A stretch of DNA of 64,000 nucleotides from Paludibacteraceae bacterium (GCA_905235505.1 CAJOMJ010000029.1:1-64000), one strand, 5' to 3'; counted from the first letter of the stretch, positions 42,732-54,300 are shown. Program-made: numbers and translations. Notes: generated from the sequence alone by a model not told the origin.

Positions 42732-44498
42732 ATGAAGAAGTATATATATATAACATTGACTTTGGTGACATTGGCAGTCTTATCTACAAGTTGCCGGGAT
42801 TGGATGGATATCAATACCAATCCCAATCAACCTGTAACTACTACTCTTGACCAGGCTCTCCCGCCTATCATATTCTATGCTTCGCAAATCAATTATGACC
42901 ATGCCGAATACGGAGTATATATGTCGCAGGCATTGACCACCTCATCCAAATCGCAGACAGGCAGTTACCCCTATAGTCAAGGCTGGGAGTTCCTCGGAAT
43001 CAACCGCCATCCTATGTGGCGTCGGCATTTCTATGACCTCGGTGCCAACATTCGTAAGATGATTGAAATAGCAGAGGAACAGAACTCTCTCAACTATGAA
43101 CTTATCGGTAGAACCATTCGTCTGCAATCAACCATGATGACTACCGATCTCTTCGGCGATATACCTCGCTCTGAAGCTTACACGAAGAACTCACCCAAAT
43201 ACGATTCCCAGGAAGAAGTGTATGAGTGGTTGTTCGAAGAGGCTGACGAACTCGTGAAACTGTATGCAGACCCTGAGTGGACTGACAACCCTGACGCAAA
43301 GCCTATAACAGAAAAGCAAGACCGTATTTATAAAGGTGATATGAAGAAGTGGGCGGCTTATACTAAGGCTCTGCGCTGCCGGCTCTGGCTCCGTAAACTG
43401 CCCAACTGGGACAACTCTCCTGCTACATGTCAGACTATAATCCAGATGGTGGACGATGTGCTCAATGACCCGGATTGGGAAGAACCCAGATACAACTACC
43501 CGGGTGGTGTCACCGAGAGCAACTGCCCGTGGGGTAGTACTGCTCCGAAAATCAACTCTTGGGAGAGTCGTGACAATCGTTTGGCATCATCCATCCCTAC
43601 TGCTTTCTTCGCTAAGGCTATGCTCGGAGCATATCCCACTATGAGTAATATCTATGGTGTCGCTCTCGACCCTCGTGCAGAGAAAATGATGACTCCGAGA
43701 TATATCGGAACCAACACCGGAACAACCGCCATCAGATATCTCGAAAGCAATATAGGCATGGACAACTCCATGAAAGTTACCTATTATCCTGACTTGTTCG
43801 CAGGTAGCGGGCATAACCCTTATACGCAGAATACCGGTTATATTGCCCTGATTACTCAAGAGGAACTCCTCTTTATTAAGGCTGAGGCCCAATACTGGGC
43901 AGGCGATAAAATAGGCGCTTATGCTACAACACGCATGGCCGTTGAGCACAATATGATGCGTTATGAAGTCAATATGAGTTCTACTCTTACCAAGTTGTTC
44001 TTCGATGTAAAACTGCCCGGAGAAACAGAGTTTACTATAGCCGACCTCATGCAGCAGAAATACGTTGCCATGTATCTGCAGGAAGAGCAGTGGACCGACA
44101 TGCGGCGCTACAATTATTCCAGCAAAACCAATGGTATCTATTACGACGGCGTACCGGTATATACTGCCAAAGTGCGCGTGGGTTCAAAGTTCGTACCTAC
44201 TGCCTATACCGGAGAATACTCACTCCGCCGTCCTTTCAACCTCTATGCTCCATATTGGGACCAACCCGACTGCTACGAAGACCCCTCTTCCAAGTCTGTC
44301 TATTCTCCCAATGCGTGGGTTAACCGCCTCAACCCCGATACTGAGACAGAAACGAAGTACAATTCCAAGGAACTTATACGCATCGGTGCTTGCAATGCTT
44401 CCGGACAGGTAGATTATCATTGGATGCAGAAACACCTTATATGGGCTAAGTTCAATCCCTCTGTTTGTACTTGCTCAAACTCAATTGAGTGGATGTAA
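42732..44498 (+). CDS. SusD/RagB-family surface lipoprotein
   Basis: A 588-residue lipoprotein with lipobox LSTSC (Cys21). It belongs to the SusD-like_2 type (WMDINTNPNQPVTTTLDQALPP start) and has the helical TPR core. A late block (IADLMQQKYVAMYLQEEQWTDMRRYNY) is typical of SusD proteins. It forms the substrate-capturing lid of the SusC transporter encoded 22 bp upstream. Confidence 0.94.
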   Translation: MKKYIYITLTLVTLAVLSTSCRDWMDINTNPNQPVTTTLDQALPPIIFYASQINYDHAEYGVYMSQALTTSSKSQTGSYPYSQGWEFLGINRHPMWRRHFYDLGANIRKMIEIAEEQNSLNYELIGRTIRLQSTMMTTDLFGDIPRSEAYTKNSPKYDSQEEVYEWLFEEADELVKLYADPEWTDNPDAKPITEKQDRIYKGDMKKWAAYTKALRCRLWLRKLPNWDNSPATCQTIIQMVDDVLNDPDWEEPRYNYPGGVTESNCPWGSTAPKINSWESRDNRLASSIPTAFFAKAMLGAYPTMSNIYGVALDPRAEKMMTPRYIGTNTGTTAIRYLESNIGMDNSMKVTYYPDLFAGSGHNPYTQNTGYIALITQEELLFIKAEAQYWAGDKIGAYATTRMAVEHNMMRYEVNMSSTLTKLFFDVKLPGETEFTIADLMQQKYVAMYLQEEQWTDMRRYNYSSKTNGIYYDGVPVYTAKVRVGSKFVPTAYTGEYSLRRPFNLYAPYWDQPDCYEDPSSKSVYSPNAWVNRLNPDTETETKYNSKELIRIGACNASGQVDYHWMQKHLIWAKFNPSVCTCSNSIEWM

Positions 44499-44542
44499 AC
44501 CCTCTTATATGTCATTATATGAATTAACTAATTTATAAAGTT

Positions 44543-45400
44543 ATGAGAAACATTAAGATATATTTGTTACCACTTCTGCTGCTCTCTATGACGGCTTGCG
44601 ACAAGCACGATTTCTTTGATGAACATACCATCACCGGTGAAGTCGGTCCTCAGGCTTATTGGGAGATTGGGAGTTCGGCTGTGTCTGCTGGTCAGTCGCT
44701 CAGTTTCCAACTCCAGTATTATACATCCGTACAAGGCGTAAGCATTGACCATTCTGAAGCATGGTACAACCTTACCGAAAATATAGAACGTCAGGTGTCT
44801 TGCCCGTGGGTAAGTAGTTTCACCTATTCTGTAGTCTCCTCTCTGTCGGAAGAGAAAAGGGTAGAGCAGAAAATAAAAGTTTACGAGCATACCGAAGACC
44901 TCTGGAGTGATTCGCTTCATGCCTACTATCTTGAAAACTCTTTCCCCGTCAGCAGTACACTCGCTCCTTTCGCGTGGAGCAATCCGTCTGAATTTGAGGC
45001 TGACAAGATGGACCAGTATTTCGGTGTAGGGTTTATGCAACACTTCAAAGACAGCCTTGAGCAGAAACTCAAATATGCTGACTACCGCTCTATGCTTATT
45101 GGTCTCGGACTGGTAGATAACTTCATGCAATACACCGACTCCACATTCGATGTCAACTCCGATTCGTATATCTATCATTTCAAGTGGAATGCCGATTCTA
45201 CGGCTCAACCGGTACCCGAAGAACTCACTGCCCTTTATCGTGATAGCGTTAGTTTCGACAAGTTGATATATAATCCGGCTGAGAGTAATTATGCTGTGTC
45301 ATATATCCGCAAGTATGTTATCAGGGCGTTGATTCGTGTATATGACGACAGAGATGTCTATGGCATAACTGAACCTAAAGAGATTGAAATAATCCAATAA
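44543..45400 (+). CDS. Surface lipoprotein of unknown function in the SusCD operon
   Basis: A 285-residue lipoprotein with lipobox LSMTAC (Cys19). The body is beta-rich at first (about 30-110) and then acidic and helical (DKMDQYFGVGFMQHFKDSLEQKLKYADYRSML). No named domain was recognised. Its position after susD is that of SusE/SusF-like glycan-binding lipoproteins, so a ligand-binding role on the surface is plausible. Confidence 0.72.
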   Translation: MRNIKIYLLPLLLLSMTACDKHDFFDEHTITGEVGPQAYWEIGSSAVSAGQSLSFQLQYYTSVQGVSIDHSEAWYNLTENIERQVSCPWVSSFTYSVVSSLSEEKRVEQKIKVYEHTEDLWSDSLHAYYLENSFPVSSTLAPFAWSNPSEFEADKMDQYFGVGFMQHFKDSLEQKLKYADYRSMLIGLGLVDNFMQYTDSTFDVNSDSYIYHFKWNADSTAQPVPEELTALYRDSVSFDKLIYNPAESNYAVSYIRKYVIRALIRVYDDRDVYGITEPKEIEIIQ

Positions 45401-45415
45401 AGTAATTCACGTGAT

Positions 45416-47110
45416 ATGAAAGCAAAATATATCCTTCCTGTTTCGCTCGCACTTGTATTCGCAGGTTGCAAAGAGCATGAGCCTAAAGTAGAGAATCTGC
45501 CGCAGGAGGCAGTGCAGTTCACCTATGTTATTAACGGTGATTATTCGCTTGATTATTATGTCGATTCTGAAATAACCTTTGAGAATATATCACCCACTCA
45601 GGGAACTGCAGTGTGGAATTTCGGTGACGATACTGAGGAGATACGTACAACTGAATCTACCGTCACTCACGCCTATGACAAAGCCGGCACATTCTATGTC
45701 GCACTTACTATCGAACAGAATAATGGCGAGAAGATTACAAAGAAACAACCTATAATGATTTCCGACCTCAAACCTGTGATGGGAATAAACCCCTTTGAAG
45801 GTGTGTGTGAGGTGCTGACTACAAAAGTAAGTTTCAATATCGACTTGCCTAACCCCAAGAATCGTACGGCTACTTACAACTGGATATTCCCCGAAGGAAC
45901 AACCGATGCCGATGGTAAGCTGCTTGAGACTTCTGACAAAGAGTTGCCCGGCGAAGTCATCTTCTCTAACGTCGGTTCGCAGACCGTTCGCCTGCAGGTG
46001 GCTCTCGACGGACGCATGCTTGAAGAAGCAAGCATCAATGTGCAAGTCGGATACAACAAAGAAGTCCCCACATTGTACTATGCCGTTAAAGATGGCAATA
46101 TCATGGCTCTCAAACTTGCTGCTGACGCCCCCGAAGATATGAAGATCGCACCTTACGACCTCGGACTTTCTTCCGGCGCTCACCCTTTCAATCTCTTGTT
46201 TGCCGACTCCTTGCTTTATGTACTTGACTGCGGTAAACAGTTCTACTTTGTTGATGATAGCGACGGCAACCTTGGTGATGGCAAAATATCCGTTGTCGCA
46301 AAGGACGGAAGCAAACTCGAGACTATGATAAGCAATGTCGGACAAGCTGCCTTTGACGATCCGTTTTATGGTTTTATCGATGGTAGTGTCCTCTATTATG
46401 CCAATCGTAATACCGGCATAATTCCTGTGCCGATCACCGACCGCAACAAGAAATACAACGCTACCGATTATCCTTATCACGTACAGCACAATACGCTCGA
46501 GTACTACAACAATGGCTGGGGATATGGCTGTATTGGTGGTTGCTTTGGTAAGATTGATGGCACTTGGTATTGGTGCAAGACTTATAACGGCACAGGTATA
46601 TTCCGCTTCACTGATGCCGATATTCTGCCCGCTACCACTACTCAGGGTACTGAGGCTCCCGCTGCCGGTATAGCATTGTCATCCATGTGCCCCAAGTCCT
46701 TTGCCTACAACAAATCCACAGGTGAGTTCTTCTTCACTCTATGGGATGAAGGATACGGAGGCTTCTATCGTTGTCCTACTATCTCCGACCTTGATGGAAT
46801 AGGCAACAAAAAGGCAAATCTCGCACCTTACAAGATTCTACATGAGTCAGGTCTCGGACTCGAACCTAATATATCCGGCAGACCGGCTACCTATGAGGGT
46901 ACAACCTCCGAGCCTGTCGCTATCTGTCAGCTTGCACTTGACGAAACCACCGGTTGCGTCTATTTTGGCTATCGCTCCTCGGGTGACGCTACCAACGCAC
47001 CTACAGGCCTGATGCGCTACAATCCCGCTACAGGAGTTGTGGAAACGGTTATCGAAGGAGTGGAGATATACGGATTGGCAATTAACCAGAACCCGTCTAA
47101 ACTATTCTGA
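45416..47110 (+). CDS. PKD-domain lipoprotein with propeller-like C-terminal part
   Basis: A 564-residue lipoprotein (lipobox VFAGC, Cys18). A PKD domain lies at about 40-115 (TAVWNFGDDTEEIRT...TVTHAYDKAGTFYVALTI). A second Ig-like domain (about 118-205) follows, then a long repeat region (about 215-560) with NLLFADSLLYVLDCGKQFYFVDDS-like blades, suggesting a beta-propeller. It probably binds glycan at the cell surface with SusCD. Its stop codon overlaps the start of the GHL10 gene by one base (TGATG), so the two are translationally coupled. Confidence 0.78.
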   Translation: MKAKYILPVSLALVFAGCKEHEPKVENLPQEAVQFTYVINGDYSLDYYVDSEITFENISPTQGTAVWNFGDDTEEIRTTESTVTHAYDKAGTFYVALTIEQNNGEKITKKQPIMISDLKPVMGINPFEGVCEVLTTKVSFNIDLPNPKNRTATYNWIFPEGTTDADGKLLETSDKELPGEVIFSNVGSQTVRLQVALDGRMLEEASINVQVGYNKEVPTLYYAVKDGNIMALKLAADAPEDMKIAPYDLGLSSGAHPFNLLFADSLLYVLDCGKQFYFVDDSDGNLGDGKISVVAKDGSKLETMISNVGQAAFDDPFYGFIDGSVLYYANRNTGIIPVPITDRNKKYNATDYPYHVQHNTLEYYNNGWGYGCIGGCFGKIDGTWYWCKTYNGTGIFRFTDADILPATTTQGTEAPAAGIALSSMCPKSFAYNKSTGEFFFTLWDEGYGGFYRCPTISDLDGIGNKKANLAPYKILHESGLGLEPNISGRPATYEGTTSEPVAICQLALDETTGCVYFGYRSSGDATNAPTGLMRYNPATGVVETVIEGVEIYGLAINQNPSKLF

Positions 47111-49578
47111 TGAAACATTGTTTGAGAATATTATTGCTGCTTCTCTGCTTCTGCTCGGTTGCTTATGCTTCTCCTAAACGCGAGATGCGTGCTGCTTGGG
47201 TGGCTACTGTGTGGGCGCTCGACTGGCCTACTACTCCGTCAGGCGCTTGGGTCACAGACCCTCTACAGCAACAACAACTGCTCGTGCAGATGCTCGACTC
47301 TATGCAGCGGATGAATATGAACTGCGTCGCTCTGCAAGGGAGAACGATGTCAGATGCATGGTACGAGTCAAAATATGAACCGTGGAGTCAGTGGATAACC
47401 GGCACACGCGGACAGACCCCTTCTTACGACCCTATGGCTTTTGCCGTGCAGGAAGCCCATAAGCGGGGTATGGAGCTGCATGTGTGGATAAATCCTTACC
47501 GCTACTCGTCTTCCGAGTCTCAGTTCGAAACCAACAAGGCTAACCCTGATGACTATGCCAACACCCATCCGGAATGGATCATGGCTTACAATGGTGCAAG
47601 CATACTCAATCCAGGCCTGCCCGAAGTAAAAACGCGTATATGTGCCGTGGTGGCTGACTTGCTCGAGAAATACGATGTTGATGGTATCCTCTTCGATGAC
47701 TATTTCTATCTCTCCGGTTCGCCTATGTCAATGGACGCTGCTCTCTATAGGGCAAACAATCCCGACGGTCTTAGTCAGGAAGATTGGCGCAGGGAACAGG
47801 TGAACGAAATGGTCAGACGGGTTCAGGATACCATAATGCACACCAAACCCTGGGTCACTTTCGGTATCGGACCTGCTCCACAAGTGGCTTCCAACAAGGC
47901 TCATGCCGATAAATATGGTGTGCCTGTAGGACCTTTCTCCGACTGGCAATACAATAGTATCTACTCCGATCCGTTGGCGTGGATGAGTCGTGGAACAATC
48001 GACTATATCTCTCCGCAGATGTATTGGCATGTCGGCAGTAGCACCTGCGACTTTGTCGAACTCTCTCAATGGTGGTCTATGATAGCTGAAAAATACGGGC
48101 GTCATTTCTATGCTTCTCATTCTGTCTCTGATAGTAAGGCTGCAGAAACAGTGAAAGAAGTCGTGGTGTTGCGTGAAGACGACCGCATAGGTGCCTCAGG
48201 CTCTGTCCTGTATAGTATAAGAAATGCTATCTATAAGACACAGGGCTACACGCAGTATATGCGGCAGAATATCTGGCAGAAACCTGCTCTGCCCCCTCAG
48301 AAATGGTGGCGCAGACAGAATACGCAACTCTTTGTGACCAATATGAAGTATTCGTCAGGTAAACTCTCGTGGAATGAACCGGCAACCAACAGCAATGTCC
48401 GCTATGCAGTCTATTCTCTGCCTCGCGATAGTGTCGGCAAACATGGGCAGTTCTATTCCTCGGAATACCTCTTGGGTATAACCTATGATAATAACTATGA
48501 TGTCGAACTCAAATCTGGCTATACCTATGGAGTCTCGGTGCTCGACCGCTATGGAAACGAGTATGCACCTGTCACTTTCAATACTCCTTTCTCTACTACC
48601 TCCGCACCTGAAATCACATATCCTGCTCCTGACGGCAGACCTCTGCTGCCCGCATATTTTACTTGGAATCCGGTTGACGGTGCCGACTCCTATTTTGTGG
48701 AGATTGCCCGTGACAATGATTTCAAAGATGTAATTGCCTTTCAGGAAACTCCCGAACCACGTTTCTATACAGGCAAGATTAAAATACTTGAGGAAAACGA
48801 GCAGTATTATTGGAGGGTAGGTACCCGTGCCGCCAATGCAGCCGATGTCTGGTCCGACGCTCGTGCTTTCATAGGAAACCGTTTCACTATGGAGGCGCCT
48901 GCCGATGGTGAAACTGATGTTGAACTGCTCCCGCTGCTGCTCTGCGATAGTGTTGCTGCACCCAATGCCAAATACACCTTCCAGGTGGCTACCGACAAAT
49001 CATTCGACTCGCGTTACATCCTCTTCTCTGCCGACTCTGATTATCCCCGCTATCAGTTCGTGGATTCCGTCCTCGCCTCATATACACGCTATTATGTGCG
49101 CGTTGTGGTAAGGTATGATGGTATAACCGTAGTTAGTGACCCTGTCTCTTTCCTTACTGTGCGTATTCCTGTTTCACAACCCGTGATATTGAAACCTCAT
49201 GATGGCGACACTATAGTCTCAACCTCCGTTGATGTGGCTTGGCAGCAGCAGATAACACGCGGATTCCGAGTAGAACTCTCCACTCACGAGGGCTTTGCCC
49301 CCCGACTCACTAAAGGACTGATGGTTGACGCTTATACTTATCAGACAGAGTTTACTGATGTCACTGCCGGCAACTACTACCTTCGTGTCCGGGCAAGCGA
49401 TGAAGGCGGATACGTCGATTCTCCCGTCATACAGATAGTTGTACAAACACCTACCGCTGTCAGCGATATCTCTCAATGCCATTCCGATGATGTCAGAAAA
49501 ATAATTGATAATGGTAATGTCATTATCATCAAACCTGATGGTAAACGCTACAACCTGCTCGGACAACAGATCGAATAG
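47110..49578 (+). CDS. GHL10-family glycoside hydrolase with FN3-like domains (DigH-related)
   Basis: An 822-residue secreted enzyme with a signal peptide (residues 1-20). The catalytic GHL10 domain (about 23-335) is clear: KREMRAAWVATVWALDWPT, NCVALQGRTMSDAWYES, MELHVWINPYR, VDGILFDDYFY with adjacent Asp residues, and GTIDYISPQMYWHVG. This family includes DigH, which cleaves denuded peptidoglycan glycan strands. Three or four FN3/Ig-like domains (about 400-790) follow. The C-terminus is a short tail (IIDNGNVIIIKPDGKRYNLLGQQIE) also seen in the giant protein at 51377-55633. It is the last gene of the SusCD transcription unit. Confidence 0.84.
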   Translation: MKHCLRILLLLLCFCSVAYASPKREMRAAWVATVWALDWPTTPSGAWVTDPLQQQQLLVQMLDSMQRMNMNCVALQGRTMSDAWYESKYEPWSQWITGTRGQTPSYDPMAFAVQEAHKRGMELHVWINPYRYSSSESQFETNKANPDDYANTHPEWIMAYNGASILNPGLPEVKTRICAVVADLLEKYDVDGILFDDYFYLSGSPMSMDAALYRANNPDGLSQEDWRREQVNEMVRRVQDTIMHTKPWVTFGIGPAPQVASNKAHADKYGVPVGPFSDWQYNSIYSDPLAWMSRGTIDYISPQMYWHVGSSTCDFVELSQWWSMIAEKYGRHFYASHSVSDSKAAETVKEVVVLREDDRIGASGSVLYSIRNAIYKTQGYTQYMRQNIWQKPALPPQKWWRRQNTQLFVTNMKYSSGKLSWNEPATNSNVRYAVYSLPRDSVGKHGQFYSSEYLLGITYDNNYDVELKSGYTYGVSVLDRYGNEYAPVTFNTPFSTTSAPEITYPAPDGRPLLPAYFTWNPVDGADSYFVEIARDNDFKDVIAFQETPEPRFYTGKIKILEENEQYYWRVGTRAANAADVWSDARAFIGNRFTMEAPADGETDVELLPLLLCDSVAAPNAKYTFQVATDKSFDSRYILFSADSDYPRYQFVDSVLASYTRYYVRVVVRYDGITVVSDPVSFLTVRIPVSQPVILKPHDGDTIVSTSVDVAWQQQITRGFRVELSTHEGFAPRLTKGLMVDAYTYQTEFTDVTAGNYYLRVRASDEGGYVDSPVIQIVVQTPTAVSDISQCHSDDVRKIIDNGNVIIIKPDGKRYNLLGQQIE

Positions 49579-49604
49579 TGTAACGAATACTCTACGAAAC
49601 AAAC

Positions 49605-49648
49605 ACGATAGATACACGATAGATATACGATAGATACACGATAGATAA
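49605..49648. repeat. Tandem repeat, 4 copies of an 11-mer
   Basis: ACGATAGATAC, ACGATAGATAT, ACGATAGATAC, ACGATAGATAA. It follows the stop of the GHL10 gene. The rest of 49579-49973 holds only the promoter and leader of the next gene. Confidence 0.9.
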
Positions 49649-49750
49649 ACGAAACATAATGCTAACAACAAGCCAACTATAAGCTACCCGCAAACTGACT
49701 CACTGAGTATCGTAAATATGTTTTATTATATGAATAATGTGAAATAATGT

Positions 49751-49781
49751 TTTGACGTTCCGAAATATTTTTGTATCTTTG
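49751..49781 (+). promoter_or_regulatory. Promoter of the giant beta-helix protein gene
   Basis: TTTG (49751-49754), 19 bp, TATCTTTG (49774-49781); leader about 185 bases to the ATG at 49974. Confidence 0.72.
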
Positions 49782-49973
49782 CCACGCTTAAAAATGAATA
49801 TATTCTGTGAAGGCAGTCTCTGGTTGCTCTCTCACTATATATAAGTTGAAGTTATTACAACACACAATCAATTATTTAACCGCTCCGTGCCCCGCGGAGT
49901 ATATCCTAAAATCATGAAATCGGTGCTGTCGGTTGGGGAAGACAGAGGCCGATATCAAAAAAACACAACAAAC

Positions 49974-51347
49974 ATGAAAAAGTATTTTATGCTTTTTGCA
50001 GCATGTCTGATGGCAATATCGCTGTCAGCTGCTGAACTGAACGTTTTTGCTTCAGGTTTGAAGGCTGTGCAGGACGGCAACAAGGTCGATGTCACCTATG
50101 TGCTTAATGCTCCTGCCACTTCCGGAGAGATTCAGTTGTTGGGTGAAGAGGACGCTGTGGTGAAGACCTTTGCCATTTCCGACGCCGCTCTCTTGACTAA
50201 GGGCTCGCACACCATCAACATCGACCTCTCAGAAGCCGGTATCCCTGCCGGTACCTACAACTGGGCAGTTAAAGTCACTGGTGCCGCCAATGAGGCACTG
50301 ACAAATGTTGTAGATTACGACAAGAAACTCTACAACTACTACCTGCCTCAGGGCTTGGCTATCGACAACAACCCTGAAAGTCCTTTCTTCGGACGCATCT
50401 ACGTTTCTGAAGCAACCGACGGAGCTTCTGATGGTGCTACAGATCGTACAAAAGCAATGACACGTGGTGTATTCATCTATGATGCATTGCTCGAGGATGT
50501 TACCTCACAGGGTACTACCGGTTATCTCGGTGGTCTTACAGGAATGGATCCCGCTCGTACTGCTTTCAAGCGTATCGTTGTTGACAAAGACGGTTATGTT
50601 TACATCAACAGTATGGATGCAGCAAAGGGTGGTGTTTACAGAATGGATCCCGCTAACCCGTCCGCTGCTTTTGTTCCTGTTTTGGATACTACCAAACGTG
50701 GAACTATTTACACCACAATCTCTTCTATGGCAGTTGAAGGCGCAGGAGCAGACAAGGTGCTTTATACAGCTGACAACTTTGTAGCAAGTGCTTCTACTGG
50801 TAGTATTAATAAATATGCTATTGGTACAGTAGTAAACTATGCTCAGAATCCTGACTCCTTCGTAGTCAACAGTTCAGAGTACGCACTCGGAATTTCCGAC
50901 AATCAGTTTGTAGCTGATGGTAAAGGTGGTTTCTGGGGTGTACAGAATCGTTGGGGATACGATGTTTGGGCAGCTGTTTATCACATCAATGCCGACAAGG
51001 TGCGTGACTATGTGATTATGCAAAACCAAAATACTGATGTTCTCCCTCAAACAACTGATGTAACTACTTACCGTGGTGTTGTCGCTATCAATGAAAACAA
51101 AACTCTCTTGGCAGTTCCTACTCAGGGCCGCGTAGTTGTTTTCAATATTGCATACGATGCAACAACTGGTGTTCCTACGTTGACTGAAGCTTACAGAACA
51201 GAAAAAGTTTTTGGTAACAATATCGATGGTTTGGCATTCGACTATGCTGATAACCTCTATGTTATTTCTGCTTCTAAAGAAATGTTCTATGCTTACGCTC
51301 CTGTAAAAGCTGAATCACTCCCGCACCAAAGGCTAACACAATCGTAA
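49974..51347 (+). CDS. Giant secreted surface protein, N-terminal part (propeller-like)
   Basis: A 457-residue frame starting at 49974 with a typical signal peptide (MKKYFMLFAACLMAISLSAAE); an earlier in-frame ATG (49887) gives no signal peptide and is rejected. The body has an Ig-like strand region (25-105), then a beta-propeller-like part with LPQGLAIDNNPESPFFGRIYVSEATDG and GLAFDYADNLYVIS. It ends in ESLPHQRLTQS out of family context, because the natural continuation (PKANTIVIGDG...) is in the next frame from 51326. One base added at about 51324 merges this with the frame ending at 55633. Expression is driven by the promoter at 49751-49781. Confidence 0.72.
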   Translation: MKKYFMLFAACLMAISLSAAELNVFASGLKAVQDGNKVDVTYVLNAPATSGEIQLLGEEDAVVKTFAISDAALLTKGSHTINIDLSEAGIPAGTYNWAVKVTGAANEALTNVVDYDKKLYNYYLPQGLAIDNNPESPFFGRIYVSEATDGASDGATDRTKAMTRGVFIYDALLEDVTSQGTTGYLGGLTGMDPARTAFKRIVVDKDGYVYINSMDAAKGGVYRMDPANPSAAFVPVLDTTKRGTIYTTISSMAVEGAGADKVLYTADNFVASASTGSINKYAIGTVVNYAQNPDSFVVNSSEYALGISDNQFVADGKGGFWGVQNRWGYDVWAAVYHINADKVRDYVIMQNQNTDVLPQTTDVTTYRGVVAINENKTLLAVPTQGRVVVFNIAYDATTGVPTLTEAYRTEKVFGNNIDGLAFDYADNLYVISASKEMFYAYAPVKAESLPHQRLTQS

Positions 51348-51376
51348 TCGGTGATGGCGTTGAACCTGAAAGTGGA

Positions 51377-54300
51377 ATGAAGTTGGTGTTCAAAACCACT
51401 GGTACATCAAGCGATGCTTCAGTTAAACTGACTGCTATAGAAGATATTCTTGAGTCAGGTGCAGAATATGTTACTTTGACAACAGCTACCGAAGTTTACC
51501 AAGGTCGCGAAGGCCGTGGTAATAAATTGGGTGGAAGCAAAAATGCTTATGAACTTGTTATGACTCTTAAAAACCCCGTTAAACCTACAAGTATTGTTAT
51601 CAATGCGATGCCTTATCAAAATGAAAATGACAAAGCTAATAACAAGATGATCTTCATGGGTGATACTTTAGTGCTGACCGAAACCGGGGCATTTGCTGAT
51701 TATACTATTTCTTATGATGGAAATACCGAGATTAGTGCAATATCGCTCAAGGCTCTGCAGGCTTCAAGTAACCGTGTTTATGTAACTTCTATTACTATCA
51801 ATGCTGATGGTGGCTCTACTCCTGAGGTTCTTGAGCCGAAGACATTCTATGGAGCTGACTCCTTCACAACCGAAGGTAGCGTTATCGACCCTGCCGTTTG
51901 GACTGCTGTTGAGTGGAACATCACACGCAATGCTGACAAGACCCTCTCCATAGAGCTCACTTGGACAAACGACGTAACAGGTATGGTTCCGCAAATCAAC
52001 CTCGGTGCAGAATACATTAATATGACTGTTGAAGGAAAGAAAGCTACTTATACCACCACCGATACTTATGAGGATGGTGTAGCTCTCGAAGGCGCATTCT
52101 TCTATCTGGCTTATGCAGGTGCAGCTAAGCGTATCGACATCACTTACACCGTTGGTGCAGAGAACGAGAAACCTGAAACTCCTCAACCTCCTGTTGTAGG
52201 ACCCAAGGTTTGGAATATCGCTCCAAACAACAACCCTGAGGCTCCGCGTGATGATTGCAACCTCTATGTAACACTCGAACGCGTTGCAGGTGCTGGCGAT
52301 ACTATCATTCTTGCTGATGGTGAATATATCGAGACTTTGAGTCTGCCTAACAATTATGATGTTGTAATCAAAGCAGCTGAGGGAGCTCATCCTGTTATCA
52401 AAGCAAGTGGATACTTCCAGCACAAAGCTAACCTCTATCTTGAGGGCATCAAGTTCGTATTCGTTGGCGAAGATGGCAATGGCTATGCTGTTTATTCATA
52501 CGAAAACACTCATAAGAACATCGTTATTGAAAACTGTGAGTTCACTGCTTATACCAAGTATGTAATCAATTGCAGCAGTAGTACTTCGCACGTAGACTCT
52601 TGTATCATCAACAACTGCTTCTTCCATGACAATGATCGCGCTGCAGTTTACTTCCCTGCAAGCACACTCGCAGACAACGTTCATGCTTGCGACTATCTCA
52701 GTATTACCAATACTACTATCGCCAACATCACTTCTTCGTCAATTAGCGGTTATGCAATTATAGATATCCGTAACAACAAGGCTATTGAAGCTGAGGCTGA
52801 TGGTACAGAGTTGGTTGTTGACCATGTTACCATGTATAACTTCCCGACTGGCGGCAATGGTGGTATCATGAACTACAAGTCGCAGAATACTACCATCACC
52901 AACACTATCATAGCTAACCCTGCAGAGACTGAACAATATGCTACATACTGCTATGGTGGCAATATCAACAATGTCCTCGTTTACAACCTCACCAAAGGTA
53001 AACAAGGTCATCGTCAAAGCGGCGGACTGCCTGTAATAGCTGACACTATCTACGCAGATCCTCTCTTCGCAGATGCTGCTAATCTTGACTTCACTCTCAG
53101 TGAGAACTCACCCGCTATCGGAGCAGGTACCAATGGAAGCACTCTCGGTGACCCGCGCTGGGCTCCTGAAGTAGGTCCTGTTGAGAAGATTACCTACGTT
53201 CTTGGCGGAGGTATTACCAACGACTACGGTTGGACTAACAAGGCTGATATGTTTGAGGCATTCATGACTGATGCCGGTGTGGCTGAGCATCCTACATACG
53301 CTGAATATTATGCTATGGATGACAGACTCGGTGGTCAGGGCGTTTGCGGCAAGTTGACAGATGTATCACCTGCATTTAATATGACAGAGAAGTGGGGTTG
53401 GCTCAAACAGTATATAGTTGACGTAACAGCCGCTCAGTTGGCTGCTTCGCCCACTCCTACTCCTACTGCACTTAATGTAACTGATGGTAACTCTGCTGCT
53501 TGGCGCTATGCTGTTGGCGCATTCTTCATGGATACTCAACGTGCTTCTTGGCCTGTCTCGGCTGACTTCTCTGTCGCCGGTTCTTATGAGGCATTCCAAC
53601 CCGCTTGGAAGCATGCATTTGATAACCCGGGTTCTGTAACTGAGGAAACTGAACTTATGGCTCCTTATTTAGAAGGTTTCACATTCCTTGGCTGGTACAC
53701 CGAACCTGATGGTCAAGGCACAAAGGTTACTACCATCAATGCCGACACCGAAGGAACTCTCTATGCTTACTTCGTTCCGTATATCAATACCGTTGCAGAG
53801 ATTCTTGCAATGGAAGATGGCACTAAAGCTCAACAAGTTCGTGGTACTGTTACTTTCGTCCAGTCCAGCAACTTCTGGATTCAGGACGCTACCGGTGGTA
53901 TCCTCTGCTATGGTAAGAATCATGGTCTCCAAGAAGGTGAATTCGTTACTATACAAGGTGACAAGACAACTTATAATGGCTCACCCGAGGTAGAAAATGT
54001 AACCGTAGTAAGCCACGAGCAGGGTACTCTTGTAAATCCGCTGACAGTGATGCTCTCTGCTGTTGCTAATGTTGAAACCCCGCATCTCAACAAACTCGTT
54101 TACATTGAGGGTCTGAAGATGGCAGAGTATCAGGATGCAGGCAACTATAAGAATCCTGTCGTTACCGATGGCGTTGATTCAATCATCCTCTATAACATGG
54201 GTATTACTGAAGATGCTATCCCTGTCGGAACAAAGATTAACGTGAAAGCTGTTGTTGGTATCTACAAAACTACAATGCAACTCCGCGGACATGCTGAGTG

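Noticed and set aside
45590..46489. 299-codon minus-strand ORF opposite the PKD lipoprotein
   Set aside because: A shadow of the real lipoprotein, which has a lipobox, a PKD domain and operon context.
49887..49973. Upstream in-frame ATG for the giant protein
   Set aside because: It would put 29 hydrophilic residues before a perfect signal peptide, so the start at 49974 is preferred.
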